Assembly (NCBI GenBank): GCA_002898675.1
Contig: BEHW01000055.1
Coordinates: 1-14,038, forward strand
DNA: 14,038 nucleotides
Source of the DNA: a bacterium HR20
GTDB lineage: Bacteria; Bacteroidota; Ignavibacteria; Kapaibacteriales; NICIL-2
Direction: 5' to 3'
Shown: positions 6,555 through 14,038 of the stretch, piece after piece
Layout: the number at the start of each line of letters is the position of its first letter
How positions within the stretch are numbered: the stretch's first letter is position 1
Made by a program: the position numbers and the translations under genes
Notes under the pieces: generated by a model
Seen by the model: only the letters and a program-made list of their open reading frames with translations
Told to the model about the DNA's origin: nothing
Database searches by the model: none

Positions 6555-8417
6555 ATGATTCGCACCATCGCAGTGATCGCTGTTACTGTAGTCACACTTT
6601 CGGCACAGCAAAACGCAGGAACGCAGGACGCTCCAATTCGCATTGGCGTACACGCAGGAGCCAATGCAAACTTCCACACGCCAAATTTCCCAGGCTACAC
6701 CACAAGTACAACAAGCTTGACTGGAGCACTTGGCGCAATTGGACATTTTCCACTGTCGTCCCGCCTTGCGCTCGGCATGCGTGCTGCCTACATGTCGCTC
6801 GGCAACGCAACGCTCGACGGCGCAACGACACAACTCCGCGCTGGTCTTCCGATGCTGGAGCTTCTGCCAACGATTGGCATCAATGATCTTTTCCTCTCAC
6901 CATCGCTCTGGCTCTGGGGCGGTCTCGAAATTGGGCTTCCACTCTCGCCCAAGTATTCGATCGACGCAGCAGGAACGACGACCGTCAGCGAGCGCGATCT
7001 ACCCGATGCATCTACTCGCATTGCGCTTGCAGTTGGTGCCGCGTACGACATACCACTCAGCCAGCAGTGGACACTCCAACCAGAGCTAAGCCTCCGATTT
7101 CCCTTCACGAAGGTATCGTCCAACAGTGCGTTTGATTCCTGGACAATTCCACAGGTGCGGCTCGGCGCGAACGTGTTTTTCAGTCTCGGGAAACATACTC
7201 CTGACACTGCTCCCCCGCTCAATCAGCCCTACGTTCGTGCCCGCATCGGACGAGTCATCACCATCACTCCAAACGGGGACACTACTGACGTTCGCACGGT
7301 CAAGCTCGAAGACGTTCGATACACGGAGTACTTCCCCCTTGTGCCATACGTTTTCTTCCCGGCAAACTCCAATCAACCAGACGCCAGCTACCGTGAAGCT
7401 TCCGTACGCGAGACCGGCGATATCGAAGCCTACGACACGCTCAAGAATGCACTTGCCATCAACGATTACATCATTTCTTTGCTCTGCCGTCGGATGAAGC
7501 AGTACCCAACCGCACGCTTGGAAATCATCGGCACAAACGATGGCCGCAGCGAAGCACGCAATCGGAGACTCTCGCTCGATCGTGCCAATGCGATACGGTC
7601 TGCACTCATTGCCTGCGGTATTGATTCTTCCCGGTTAGTGGTTACCTCTCGCGATCTTCCAGAAAAACCCTCAGCACCGAACGACCCGGATGGCATGGCT
7701 GAAAATCGTCGCGTCGAATTCCGTGCTTCGACACCCGAAGTTTTGGAGCCATTCCAATCTCGGGTTGGGATCGAGCGCCTTTCCACACCAGATGTTCTCA
7801 TCTTTGTCCCTGAGGTTTCATCGTCTGACCCGATCAAGGAGTGGGAGCTAACGATTACTCAGGCTGGCCGCACACTCCGCACGTTCAAGAGCGAAGGCTC
7901 TCCACGCCCTGTTACCTGGCGTATTGATCCTGGTGAGCTTTCGCCACAGCAAGTGCCCATTGATTACGTCTTCCGCGCTGAATCCGTTCTTGGCAAAGCT
8001 GCCGAAAGTAGCGGCTCAATTAGCGTGGACTACTTGAGCAGCACTCGCCCGCTCCAAGAGCGGAATGGAAGCAAAACGGTGCAGAAATTTAGCTTGATTT
8101 TGTTCGACTTCGACAGCGACGTGATCACCCCCGAAAATCAACGCATCCTCGACTTGAAAATTCTGCCAGCAATTACGCCGGGTTCGACTGTCAAAATCTA
8201 CGGCTATACCGATCGCATTGGCGAAGCGCGATACAATCTCGATCTCTCCCGCCGTCGAGCACAAGCGGTGATGAACTATCTCAAGTCGAAACGCCCGGAT
8301 GCGCGATACGAAACTGCTGGCTACGGCGAGACAATCGAACTCTACGACAATAACCGCCCAACGGGACGACAACTGAGCCGAACGGTCCAGATCGTCATTG
8401 AAAGCACAACGCCCTAA
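6555..8417 (+). CDS. Outer-membrane beta-barrel protein with two OmpA-like domains
   Basis: This 620-residue protein has a signal peptide (about residues 1-18, hydrophobic MIRTIAVIAVTVVTLSA). Residues 27-211 show alternating hydrophobic/polar strands ending in VRLGANVFFS, like an eight-stranded outer-membrane barrel. Residues about 263-392 form a first OmpA-like domain (EIIGTNDGRSEARNRRLSLD, with RANAIRSALI after it). Residues about 395-505 look like an all-beta, Ig-like linker. Residues 510-617 are a second, canonical OmpA domain: LFDFDSDVITPENQRIL, GYTDRIGEARYN and LSRRRAQAV, with Asp553 and Arg568 spaced 15 apart like the peptidoglycan-binding pair in E. coli OmpA (Asp271/Arg286). In the first domain the Asp329-Arg343 spacing is one shorter. 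Likely role: outer-membrane-to-peptidoglycan tether. The in-frame extension upstream of 6555 overlaps pdxJ and was discarded because the signal peptide starts here. Confidence 0.9.
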   Translation: MIRTIAVIAVTVVTLSAQQNAGTQDAPIRIGVHAGANANFHTPNFPGYTTSTTSLTGALGAIGHFPLSSRLALGMRAAYMSLGNATLDGATTQLRAGLPMLELLPTIGINDLFLSPSLWLWGGLEIGLPLSPKYSIDAAGTTTVSERDLPDASTRIALAVGAAYDIPLSQQWTLQPELSLRFPFTKVSSNSAFDSWTIPQVRLGANVFFSLGKHTPDTAPPLNQPYVRARIGRVITITPNGDTTDVRTVKLEDVRYTEYFPLVPYVFFPANSNQPDASYREASVRETGDIEAYDTLKNALAINDYIISLLCRRMKQYPTARLEIIGTNDGRSEARNRRLSLDRANAIRSALIACGIDSSRLVVTSRDLPEKPSAPNDPDGMAENRRVEFRASTPEVLEPFQSRVGIERLSTPDVLIFVPEVSSSDPIKEWELTITQAGRTLRTFKSEGSPRPVTWRIDPGELSPQQVPIDYVFRAESVLGKAAESSGSISVDYLSSTRPLQERNGSKTVQKFSLILFDFDSDVITPENQRILDLKILPAITPGSTVKIYGYTDRIGEARYNLDLSRRRAQAVMNYLKSKRPDARYETAGYGETIELYDNNRPTGRQLSRTVQIVIESTTP

Positions 8418-8486
8418 CTGCGGAACACCCTGGGCTTCTTTGGTGTTTAGCCACACAGAACATTCCAGACTTCAGGCAAACGCTCG

Positions 8487-10430
8487 ATGGCCGCGTACAA
8501 ATATTTGTTCGACATAGACTCCCCTGCAGACCTACGGCGATTGCCAGAATCATCGCTCCGGGATGTTGCTGCTGAAGTGCGGGAGTACCTCATTGATGTT
8601 ATCACGCAGGTCGGCGGGCACTTCGGTGCTGGCTTGGGTGTCGTCGAGCTGACCGTTGCGCTGCACTACGTCTTCGACACTCCGCGCGATCGCATCATCT
8701 TCGACACCGGTCACCAAGGCTATCCGCACAAAATCCTCACTGGCCGTCGCGACGCACTGCCGACGATTCGGCAGCTTGGGGGGCTGTCTGGCTTTCTCAA
8801 GCGGAGTGAAAGCCCCTACGATGTCTTCGGTGCTGGCCATGCATCCACAAGCATCAGCGCTGCACTCGGGATTGCAATTGCTCGCGATCTGAAGGGTGAA
8901 GACTTCAAGGTCATTGCGGTCATCGGCGATGGCGCAATGACCGGCGGACTTGCCTACGAAGCGATGAACAACTGCGGCGTCCAGAAACGGAACATCATCG
9001 TCATCCTCAACGACAACAACATGTCCATTGCCCCCAACGTGTGGGCAATTTCGAACTACTTCACAGAAATCTTTACGACGCCGACAGCACTCAAACTGCG
9101 CCAGCAGTTCAAGGAAATCGCCTCGCAAGCTGGACCGATCGGCGACCGCATTCGCTTCCTCTTTGGGCGCATCGAAGATGGCTTCAAGGCAGTACTGACG
9201 CCCGGCATGTTGTTCGAGTCACTCGGGTTCAAATACTTCGGTCCGATCAACGGACACAATATCGGGCAACTGGTGCGGATTCTTCGGCACATCAAGGATT
9301 TGCCTGGGCCGATTCTGCTCCACGTTCGCACACAGAAGGGCAAAGGCTATAAGCCCGCTGAATCAGACAAGCAGTTTCTCCACGCAATTGGCAAGGTAGA
9401 TAAACTCACCGGGAAGGCGATTGCTGCACCAACGACGCACGCGCCACCGCCGACCTACCAGAAAGTCTTCGGCGAAGCGTTGCGCGAGATCATGCGCGAG
9501 AACCCGCGCGTGGTCGGCATTACTGCAGCGATGCCAGATGGTACTGGGCTCGACATCGTGCAGAAGGAATTCCCAGACCGTGTCTTCGACGTTGGCATCG
9601 CCGAGGGACATGCGGTCACCAGTGCTGCAGGCATGGCAACAGAAGGAATCATCCCCGTCTGTGCGATTTACTCGACGTTCCTGCAGCGCGCGTTCGACAT
9701 GATCGTCCATGATGTTGCGCTCCAGCATCTGCACGTTGTCTTTGCACTCGATCGCGCTGGCCTTGTTGGTGCCGATGGCCCTACCCATCACGGCGTACTC
9801 GATCTTGCGTACATGCGCATCATTCCTGGGTCGGTGGTCATGGCCCCAAAAGACGAGCAGGAGCTGCGGGACATGCTCTATTCGGCGATTTACGCCTATA
9901 CGAGCGGTCCGGTCTCTCTTCGGTATCCACGCGGGAACGCTGTCGGTGTGCCACTGCGCCCAATGCAGATCCTCCCGCTTGGGAAAGGCGAACTGCTGCG
10001 CGAAGGCACGCACATTGCACTCGTCGCGGTTGGCCCAGTTGTCTACCGAGCGCTCCAAGCAGCTGAGCTGCTGCACAAGCACTATGGCATCAACGCTGCG
10101 GTGGTCAATGCGCGCTTTGTCAAGCCGCTCGACGAAGAGCTGCTCTGCAGCATCGCTCAAGCAACACAGCATGTCATGACCATCGAAGATGGGCAAATAG
10201 CCGGTGGGTTTGGCTCTGCTGTCGCTGAGCTCTTCGCTCAGCGGCAGATCTATAGCGTCCGGCTCAAAATCCATGGCATTGGTGATCATTTCGTCGAACA
10301 CGGAACGCAAGAGGAACTCTACCGTCTCCTCGCTCTCGATGCTGACGGTATCGCGCAAACAGCACTCGACTTTCTTGCGTCGGCACAAGCAACGCACATA
10401 GCACCCGGTAACTATTCGAACCGACTGTAG
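8487..10430 (+). CDS. dxs: 1-deoxy-D-xylulose-5-phosphate synthase
   Basis: This 647-residue thiamine-diphosphate enzyme joins pyruvate and glyceraldehyde 3-phosphate to DXP, the first step of the MEP isoprenoid pathway and precursor for thiamine and vitamin B6. Visible motifs are His45 in GGHFGAGLG, the YPHKILTGR region, AGHASTSISAALG, the ThDP/Mg site GDGAMTGG (147-154) with NDNNMSIAPN (175-184), catalytic Glu373 in IAEGHAVTSAAGM, and DRAGLVGADGPTHHG in the pyrimidine domain, followed by the C-terminal transketolase domain. Gly after the catalytic Glu replaces the Gln of E. coli (AEQHAVT); I recall this as common in Bacteroidota-type enzymes. The ATG gives the standard length. It lies 69 bp after the OmpA gene with no clear terminator between, and it feeds PdxJ upstream. 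No good Shine-Dalgarno is seen. Confidence 0.98.
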   Translation: MAAYKYLFDIDSPADLRRLPESSLRDVAAEVREYLIDVITQVGGHFGAGLGVVELTVALHYVFDTPRDRIIFDTGHQGYPHKILTGRRDALPTIRQLGGLSGFLKRSESPYDVFGAGHASTSISAALGIAIARDLKGEDFKVIAVIGDGAMTGGLAYEAMNNCGVQKRNIIVILNDNNMSIAPNVWAISNYFTEIFTTPTALKLRQQFKEIASQAGPIGDRIRFLFGRIEDGFKAVLTPGMLFESLGFKYFGPINGHNIGQLVRILRHIKDLPGPILLHVRTQKGKGYKPAESDKQFLHAIGKVDKLTGKAIAAPTTHAPPPTYQKVFGEALREIMRENPRVVGITAAMPDGTGLDIVQKEFPDRVFDVGIAEGHAVTSAAGMATEGIIPVCAIYSTFLQRAFDMIVHDVALQHLHVVFALDRAGLVGADGPTHHGVLDLAYMRIIPGSVVMAPKDEQELRDMLYSAIYAYTSGPVSLRYPRGNAVGVPLRPMQILPLGKGELLREGTHIALVAVGPVVYRALQAAELLHKHYGINAAVVNARFVKPLDEELLCSIAQATQHVMTIEDGQIAGGFGSAVAELFAQRQIYSVRLKIHGIGDHFVEHGTQEELYRLLALDADGIAQTALDFLASAQATHIAPGNYSNRL

Positions 10431-10441
10431 CAGAGCGAACG

Positions 10442-10449
10442 TATTTTTG
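10442..10449 (+). promoter_or_regulatory. Possible Bacteroidota-type -7 element for the tRNA gene
   Basis: The octamer TATTTTTG matches TANNTTTG, the -7 consensus of Bacteroidota housekeeping sigma factors, and lies 15 bp before the mature tRNA 5' end, a sensible distance. The matching -33 TTTG is missing: the nearest is TTCG at 10415-10418 with a 23-bp spacer, longer than the usual 19-21. The assignment depends on the host being in that group. Confidence 0.3.
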
Positions 10450-10464
10450 CAGCCATTGTTCTCT

Positions 10465-10536
10465 GACCCCGTAGCTCAGTGGTAGAGCATCTGACTTTTA
10501 ATCAGAGGGCCGCAGGTTCGATCCCTGCCGGGGTCA
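10465..10536 (+). tRNA. tRNA-Lys (anticodon TTT)
   Basis: A full cloverleaf can be drawn. The 7-bp acceptor stem is GACCCCG with CGGGGTC, the D-arm GCTC/GAGC has loop AGTGGTA, the anticodon stem TCTGA/TCAGA has loop CTTTTAA (anticodon TTT, reading AAA and AAG), and a 5-base variable region is followed by T-stem GCAGG/CCTGC with loop TTCGATC. Discriminator base is A. The 3' CCA is not encoded (the following bases are CCCA), so it must be added after transcription. It sits between dxs (34 bp) and an ABC exporter (37 bp) on the same strand. I see no direct repeat of its 3' end in the window that would suggest an integration site. Confidence 0.98.
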
Positions 10537-10573
10537 CCCAACCTCTCGTACTGCAAGCGCAGTCCTACTGTGG

Positions 10574-12385
10574 ATGGCACCTGCTGTGAACACTTCCAAG
10601 CCGACAGCGAGTGACTGGCGCATTCTCCTCCGATTGCTCGCATACGTGCGGCCCTACCGATGGCACTTAGCAGGCGCAGTTGGGATAACGCTCGTGGTTT
10701 CTGCGCTCGGACCATTTCGCCCGTGGCTGTTTCGCCATGCCATTGATGCTGCTCTTGCCCCCAGCAGCAGCACTTCACTGCTCACCTATGGCGGGATCAT
10801 TGCAGCCGTCCTTATCGCACACGGCGCACTCCAAGTTGGGCAAACGTACCTGCTCCAGTGGATTGGCCAACACGCGCTTGCCAGGATCCGCCGTGATGTC
10901 TTCCATCACATCCTCCATCTGCCGTTTCGCACGCTCGACACAACGCCTGTCGGCAGGCTTGTCACCAGAGCAACGAACGACGTCGAAGCGCTCAGCGAGC
11001 TGTTCTCCTCCGGCGTTGTAATGATCATCTCCGATGTACTCGTCCTTGTGTGGATACTCCTATTCATGCTCGCTACTGACGTTGAGCTGACGCTCTATGC
11101 ATTGGTCGTCATCCCCTTGCTGCTCGTTGCAGCAACGATCTTCCGCATCAAAGTGCGGAAGGTCTATTCGGCTATCCGTGTTCAAGTCGCGCGAATGAAT
11201 GCATTCCTCAACGAGTACATCCAAGGCATCACGACGATCCAGTTGTTCTCCTATCACCGACCACAAGCGGAGCGCTTTGATCAAATCAACCGCGAGCATA
11301 CACGGCTCCAACTGAAAACGGTCACGTACTACGCATCGTTTTTCCCCGTCGTCGAATTTCTCTCGGTGCTCGCCTTGTGTCTGGTTCTCTACGCTGCGTT
11401 TGGACGAAGTATCGGCGGCAGTATCACCGTCGGGACGATCGTCTCGTTCCTGATGTACGGAGAGATGTTCTTCCGTCCTGTCCGCGACCTGACGGAAAAG
11501 TACAACGTTCTCCAAACAGCAACCACTGCATCAGAGCGAATCTTTGCCCTGCTTGATCAGCCAACCGATGAAGCTGCTCACCCACGGAGCGCCCAACTCC
11601 CTGCACGGCCACTGGAGAAGAGCATCGAATTTCGGAACGTTCACTTCAGCTACGACGGTTCGACACCGGTCCTCCAGGACATCTGTCTGACAATTCCGGT
11701 CGGAACGCTCGTCGGGATCGTTGGTGCGACAGGTTCTGGGAAAAGCACAATAGCCAATCTTCTGCTCAAGTTCTATTCACCCCAGCGCGGAAGCATTCTG
11801 CTCGATGGCATACCACTTGAACAGATTGACACCACGGGACACCGCCAGCGCTGCGCGATCGTTCTCCAAGATGCATTTCTTTTCTCTCGCACTGCCAGCG
11901 AGAACATCACGCTCGGAAGGGACCTGCCTACCACCATCGAGCTACTCTGGGGACAACTCCGAAAGACACATCCTGAGCTGGCACAGCGCCTATCATCGCT
12001 TGAGCAGCTCCACGAGCGCGGTACATCGCTCTCAAGTGGTGAGCGCCAAATCCTGGCTCTTCTTCGTGCAATCGCCGGGGAGCCTGAGCTGTTGATTCTC
12101 GACGAAGCAACCGCCCACGTGGATTCCCACACCGAGCACGTGCTGATGGACATCGTCGAGCAAGCGCGTCGCAATACGACGATCATTGCAATTGCCCATC
12201 GCTTGGCAACCGTCCGGAATGCAGATTCCATCGTCGTGCTCCACCACGGCCGTATTGTCGAGCACGGCACACATCACGAGCTCTTAGCGCGCAATGGCTA
12301 CTACGCAACGCTCTGGCGCTTGCAGCAACTCGAGGTACTTGCCACGACCAATGGTGAAATGCATCCTGCACAACAGCACAGATGA
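10574..12385 (+). CDS. ABC exporter half-transporter (MdlB/SmdB-like, fused membrane and ATPase domains)
   Basis: This 603-residue protein has an N-terminal exporter membrane domain with about six hydrophobic segments (roughly 32-50, 68-92, 147-168, 171-190, 255-275 and 283-300), the RATNDVEALSELFSSG stretch typical of the MdlB/SmdB subgroup, then an ATPase domain from about 350. Motifs are Walker A GATGSGKST (384-392), Q-loop Gln432 in VLQDAFLFS, signature LSSGERQ (486-492), Walker B LLILDE with Glu511, and switch His542. The intact Glu and His suggest it can hydrolyse ATP. The helical part between Q-loop and signature diverges from usual exporters. MdlB-type proteins often pair with an MdlA-type partner; none is in the window, so it is a homodimer or the partner lies elsewhere. 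Substrate is unknown. Its stop overlaps the holB ATG by 4 bp. Confidence 0.93.
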   Translation: MAPAVNTSKPTASDWRILLRLLAYVRPYRWHLAGAVGITLVVSALGPFRPWLFRHAIDAALAPSSSTSLLTYGGIIAAVLIAHGALQVGQTYLLQWIGQHALARIRRDVFHHILHLPFRTLDTTPVGRLVTRATNDVEALSELFSSGVVMIISDVLVLVWILLFMLATDVELTLYALVVIPLLLVAATIFRIKVRKVYSAIRVQVARMNAFLNEYIQGITTIQLFSYHRPQAERFDQINREHTRLQLKTVTYYASFFPVVEFLSVLALCLVLYAAFGRSIGGSITVGTIVSFLMYGEMFFRPVRDLTEKYNVLQTATTASERIFALLDQPTDEAAHPRSAQLPARPLEKSIEFRNVHFSYDGSTPVLQDICLTIPVGTLVGIVGATGSGKSTIANLLLKFYSPQRGSILLDGIPLEQIDTTGHRQRCAIVLQDAFLFSRTASENITLGRDLPTTIELLWGQLRKTHPELAQRLSSLEQLHERGTSLSSGERQILALLRAIAGEPELLILDEATAHVDSHTEHVLMDIVEQARRNTTIIAIAHRLATVRNADSIVVLHHGRIVEHGTHHELLARNGYYATLWRLQQLEVLATTNGEMHPAQQHR

Positions 12386-13566
12386 AGTGGCCTCGCATCA
12401 TTGGGCAAGAGCATGCAAAGGATCTGCTGATCGCTGCCATCAAGCGACGCAAGGTTGCGCACGCCTACTGCATCTGGGGGCCGTCCGGTGTTGGGAAAGA
12501 TGCTCTGGCGATCGAATTCGCCCGCGTGCTCAACTGCATGGAGCCGATTGAGACCCCAACGAGCATTGAGGCATGCGACCGTTGCCGTAGCTGCTTGCAA
12601 ATGAGCCACCTGCAGCATCCACACGTTCAGCTTGTCTTTTCCCTGCCGGCGGTCAAGGCACCAAACGACGACGACGCTCCCCTGCTCCGCTTGAGCGACG
12701 ATCAGATTGCACTCATCCAAGAACAGCTCGCGCTCAAAGCACGCAACCCGTATCACGACATCTCCATACCGAACGCCACGCAAATCCGCATCGCTGCAGT
12801 CCGGGATGTACGGCGAACGCTTCAGCTTGCTGCACCACTCGAGCACGGATGGCGCGTTGTCATTGTCAGCGAGGCAGACGCAATGACAATCGAAGCAGCG
12901 AACGCATTTCTCAAAACGCTCGAGGAGCCACACGTACGAACAACCCTTGTGCTGACGACCTCCCGTCGGGAGCAGTTACCGCCGACGATTCTCTCGCGTT
13001 GCCAACAGATTCACTGCGGGCTGTTGAGCGAGGAAGAAATTGCTGCTGCGCTGGTCGAGCGCAACGGTATCGCAGCTGACCGCGCCCGCATTATTGCGGT
13101 GCTGGCGCAAGGGAGCTATGCGCGTGCACTTGAACTTGCTGCTTCAGGCGATAATGACGATGCGATTGCTCAGCTTCCGCTCGATTTCCTGCGCGCTGCA
13201 CTCAAGCAGGGACGCTACCGCACCGAGCTCGTCGCGCTGGTTGAACACATCGCAGCAACACTTGACCGGCCGAACGTCGTGCTCATGCTCCGTACTCTTC
13301 TTGCGTGGCTTCATGATGCATATCGCCTCCGCACGTTCGGTAGCCAGGCACACCCGCACCTTATCTTCCAACAGGGTCAGGCATACACTGCGCTCGAGCG
13401 GTTTGTCGTGCACTATCGAGGGGCAAACCTGCGCGCTGCAATCGCAGCCACTGACAGTGCTATCGCAGCGATTGAGGCGAATGCACAAGTACCACTGGCG
13501 CTCATTTCGTTAGTGCTTCGCCTCCGAAGCGCAATTCTTCAGACTCACGTCCCCACACCTCCATAG
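12382..13566 (+). CDS. holB: DNA polymerase III delta-prime subunit (clamp loader)
   Basis: This 394-residue AAA+ protein is the delta-prime or DnaX-like subunit of the clamp loader. Domain I starts with IIGQEHAKDLL and has the P-loop GPSGVGKD (33-40), with Asp after the Lys where Ser/Thr is usual. A zinc knuckle of Cys52, Cys65, Cys68 and Cys71 follows. Then comes FLKTLEEPHVRTTLVLTTSR (177-196) and the SRC motif (205-207) expected of delta-prime or gamma/tau proteins. Between the zinc knuckle and the RDVRR helix is a longer, charged stretch (about 81-135, with LSDDQIALIQEQLALKARNP) that I associate with Bacteroidota/Chlorobiota homologues. Length is a little above that of E. coli HolB (334) and too short for full DnaX. 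It starts in an ATGA overlap with the exporter and ends 4 bp before dtd. Confidence 0.88.
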   Translation: MKWPRIIGQEHAKDLLIAAIKRRKVAHAYCIWGPSGVGKDALAIEFARVLNCMEPIETPTSIEACDRCRSCLQMSHLQHPHVQLVFSLPAVKAPNDDDAPLLRLSDDQIALIQEQLALKARNPYHDISIPNATQIRIAAVRDVRRTLQLAAPLEHGWRVVIVSEADAMTIEAANAFLKTLEEPHVRTTLVLTTSRREQLPPTILSRCQQIHCGLLSEEEIAAALVERNGIAADRARIIAVLAQGSYARALELAASGDNDDAIAQLPLDFLRAALKQGRYRTELVALVEHIAATLDRPNVVLMLRTLLAWLHDAYRLRTFGSQAHPHLIFQQGQAYTALERFVVHYRGANLRAAIAATDSAIAAIEANAQVPLALISLVLRLRSAILQTHVPTPP

Positions 13567-13570
13567 AACC

Positions 13571-14011
13571 ATGCGCGCTGTCGTCCAACGTGTGCATCGA
13601 GCATCCGTGCGTGTTGATGGTGCCACTGTAAGCTCCATCGAGTGTGGGCTTCTTGTGTACCTCGGTATTCACCGAAACGATTCGGAAGAAACAGTGCAGT
13701 GGATAGCGCGAAAGATTGCAGGACTGCGCATTTTCCCCGATGGCGACGGTCGCTTCAATCGCTCTGTTCGTGAAGTCGGCGGCGCAATCCTTGTCGTCTC
13801 CCAGTTTACGCTCTATGGTGATACAGCCCATGGCTTTCGTCCGAGTTTTTCGGAGGCTGCTTCTCCGGAACTCGCCGAGCCGCTCTACGAACGCGTCATA
13901 GCACTTCTCCGAAGCGAGCACAGCCTTCCAGTCGCAACAGGTATCTTCGGAGCGATGATGGAGGTCGAAAGCATCAACTGGGGACCGGTCACCATCCTGC
14001 TCGAGAAATAA
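13571..14011 (+). CDS. dtd: D-aminoacyl-tRNA deacylase (DTD)
   Basis: This 146-residue protein is complete and of the standard family length. DTD removes D-amino acids, and glycine mischarged on tRNA-Ala, from tRNAs, protecting translation in the cytoplasm. Both active-site motifs are visible: SQFT at 77-80 in VVSQFTLYGD, and the Gly-Pro motif GPVT at 138-141 that forms the cross-subunit cis-Gly-Pro used for chiral proofreading. Further family marks are MRAVVQRVHRASVRV at the N-terminus, GFRPSFSEAA and TGIFGAMMEVE. The residue before Gly-Pro is Trp138-1 (NWGPVTI), where NDGPVTI is more common; this should not touch the catalytic pair. It begins 4 bp after holB, so both are likely on one transcript. 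Confidence 0.97.
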   Translation: MRAVVQRVHRASVRVDGATVSSIECGLLVYLGIHRNDSEETVQWIARKIAGLRIFPDGDGRFNRSVREVGGAILVVSQFTLYGDTAHGFRPSFSEAASPELAEPLYERVIALLRSEHSLPVATGIFGAMMEVESINWGPVTILLEK

Positions 14012-14017
14012 AACGCC

Positions 14018-14038
14018 GGCTTTGCACTGCGACAAAGC
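14018..14038 (+). terminator. Possible terminator hairpin after dtd, cut by the window end
   Basis: Seven bases after the dtd stop, GCTTTG (14019-14024) pairs with CAAAGC (14033-14038) across an 8-base loop, and the stem may extend with the preceding G and the first base beyond the window. A T-run, if present, would be outside. The position right after the last gene of the plus-strand set fits a terminator, but the evidence is incomplete. Confidence 0.45.

Noticed and set aside
8424..8447. Inverted repeat AACACC/GGTGTT between the OmpA gene and dxs as a terminator
   Set aside because: The stem is only 6 bp with a 12-base loop and no T-run follows, so it is more likely chance.
9363..10397. 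344-codon open frame on the minus strand opposite dxs
   Set aside because: It is fully antisense to highly conserved dxs motifs, and its translation is rich in Arg, Cys and His with no recognisable domain. It arises from the codon bias of the real gene.
10465..10536. tRNA-Lys as an integration site for a mobile element
   Set aside because: No integrase and no repeat of the tRNA 3' end is seen in the window, and housekeeping genes lie on both sides.
12301..12933. 210-codon open frame on the minus strand opposite the exporter end and holB
   Set aside because: It is antisense to two real genes, is Cys-rich and shows no domain.

Overview
The window is ordinary chromosomal housekeeping DNA, densely packed (13 protein genes and one tRNA, largest gap 126 bp), with no sign of mobile elements, CRISPR or phage genes. 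GC looks to be in the mid-50s percent by eye. The organism is a Gram-negative-type bacterium, because a secreted beta-barrel/OmpA protein is present. The best guess is a lineage around Bacteroidota/Chlorobiota (for example Ignavibacteria or Kapabacteria-like). This rests on three points: almost no start codon has a Shine-Dalgarno sequence, the delta-prime subunit has an inserted block and a GKD-type Walker A that I associate with that group, and the suf cluster ends in a DUF59 gene. It is an inference, not a demonstrated placement.

Region 1 (1-5668, minus strand) is a complete SUF iron-sulfur cluster assembly operon in the order sufB-sufC-sufD-sufS-sufU-DUF59 (SufT-like), followed by the start of a small gene running off the left edge that may encode a ferredoxin-like protein. 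The genes overlap or lie 2-28 bp apart, so one transcript from the 5669-5794 intergenic region is expected. SufBC2D is the scaffold/ATPase, SufS is the PLP-dependent cysteine desulfurase and SufU its zinc-dependent sulfur acceptor. SufS carries the His typical of SufU-partnered enzymes.

Region 2 (5795-10430, plus strand) starts divergently with pdxJ (pyridoxine 5'-phosphate synthase), then an outer-membrane protein with a barrel and two OmpA-like domains, then dxs (1-deoxy-D-xylulose-5-phosphate synthase). Dxs makes DXP, which is the substrate of PdxJ. PLP derived from the PdxJ product is the cofactor of SufS, and the Fe-S clusters made by Suf are needed by the last two enzymes of the MEP pathway that Dxs starts. 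The neighbourhood therefore has a plausible metabolic logic.

Region 3 (10465-14038, plus strand) has a tRNA-Lys(TTT), an ABC exporter half-transporter of the MdlB/SmdB type, holB (DNA polymerase III delta-prime) overlapping it by 4 bp, dtd (D-aminoacyl-tRNA deacylase) 4 bp later, and the start of a possible terminator hairpin cut by the window end. I found no undescribed system. The most interesting points are the Suf/PLP/DXP clustering, the matched SufS-SufU pair in a diderm, and the double-OmpA protein.
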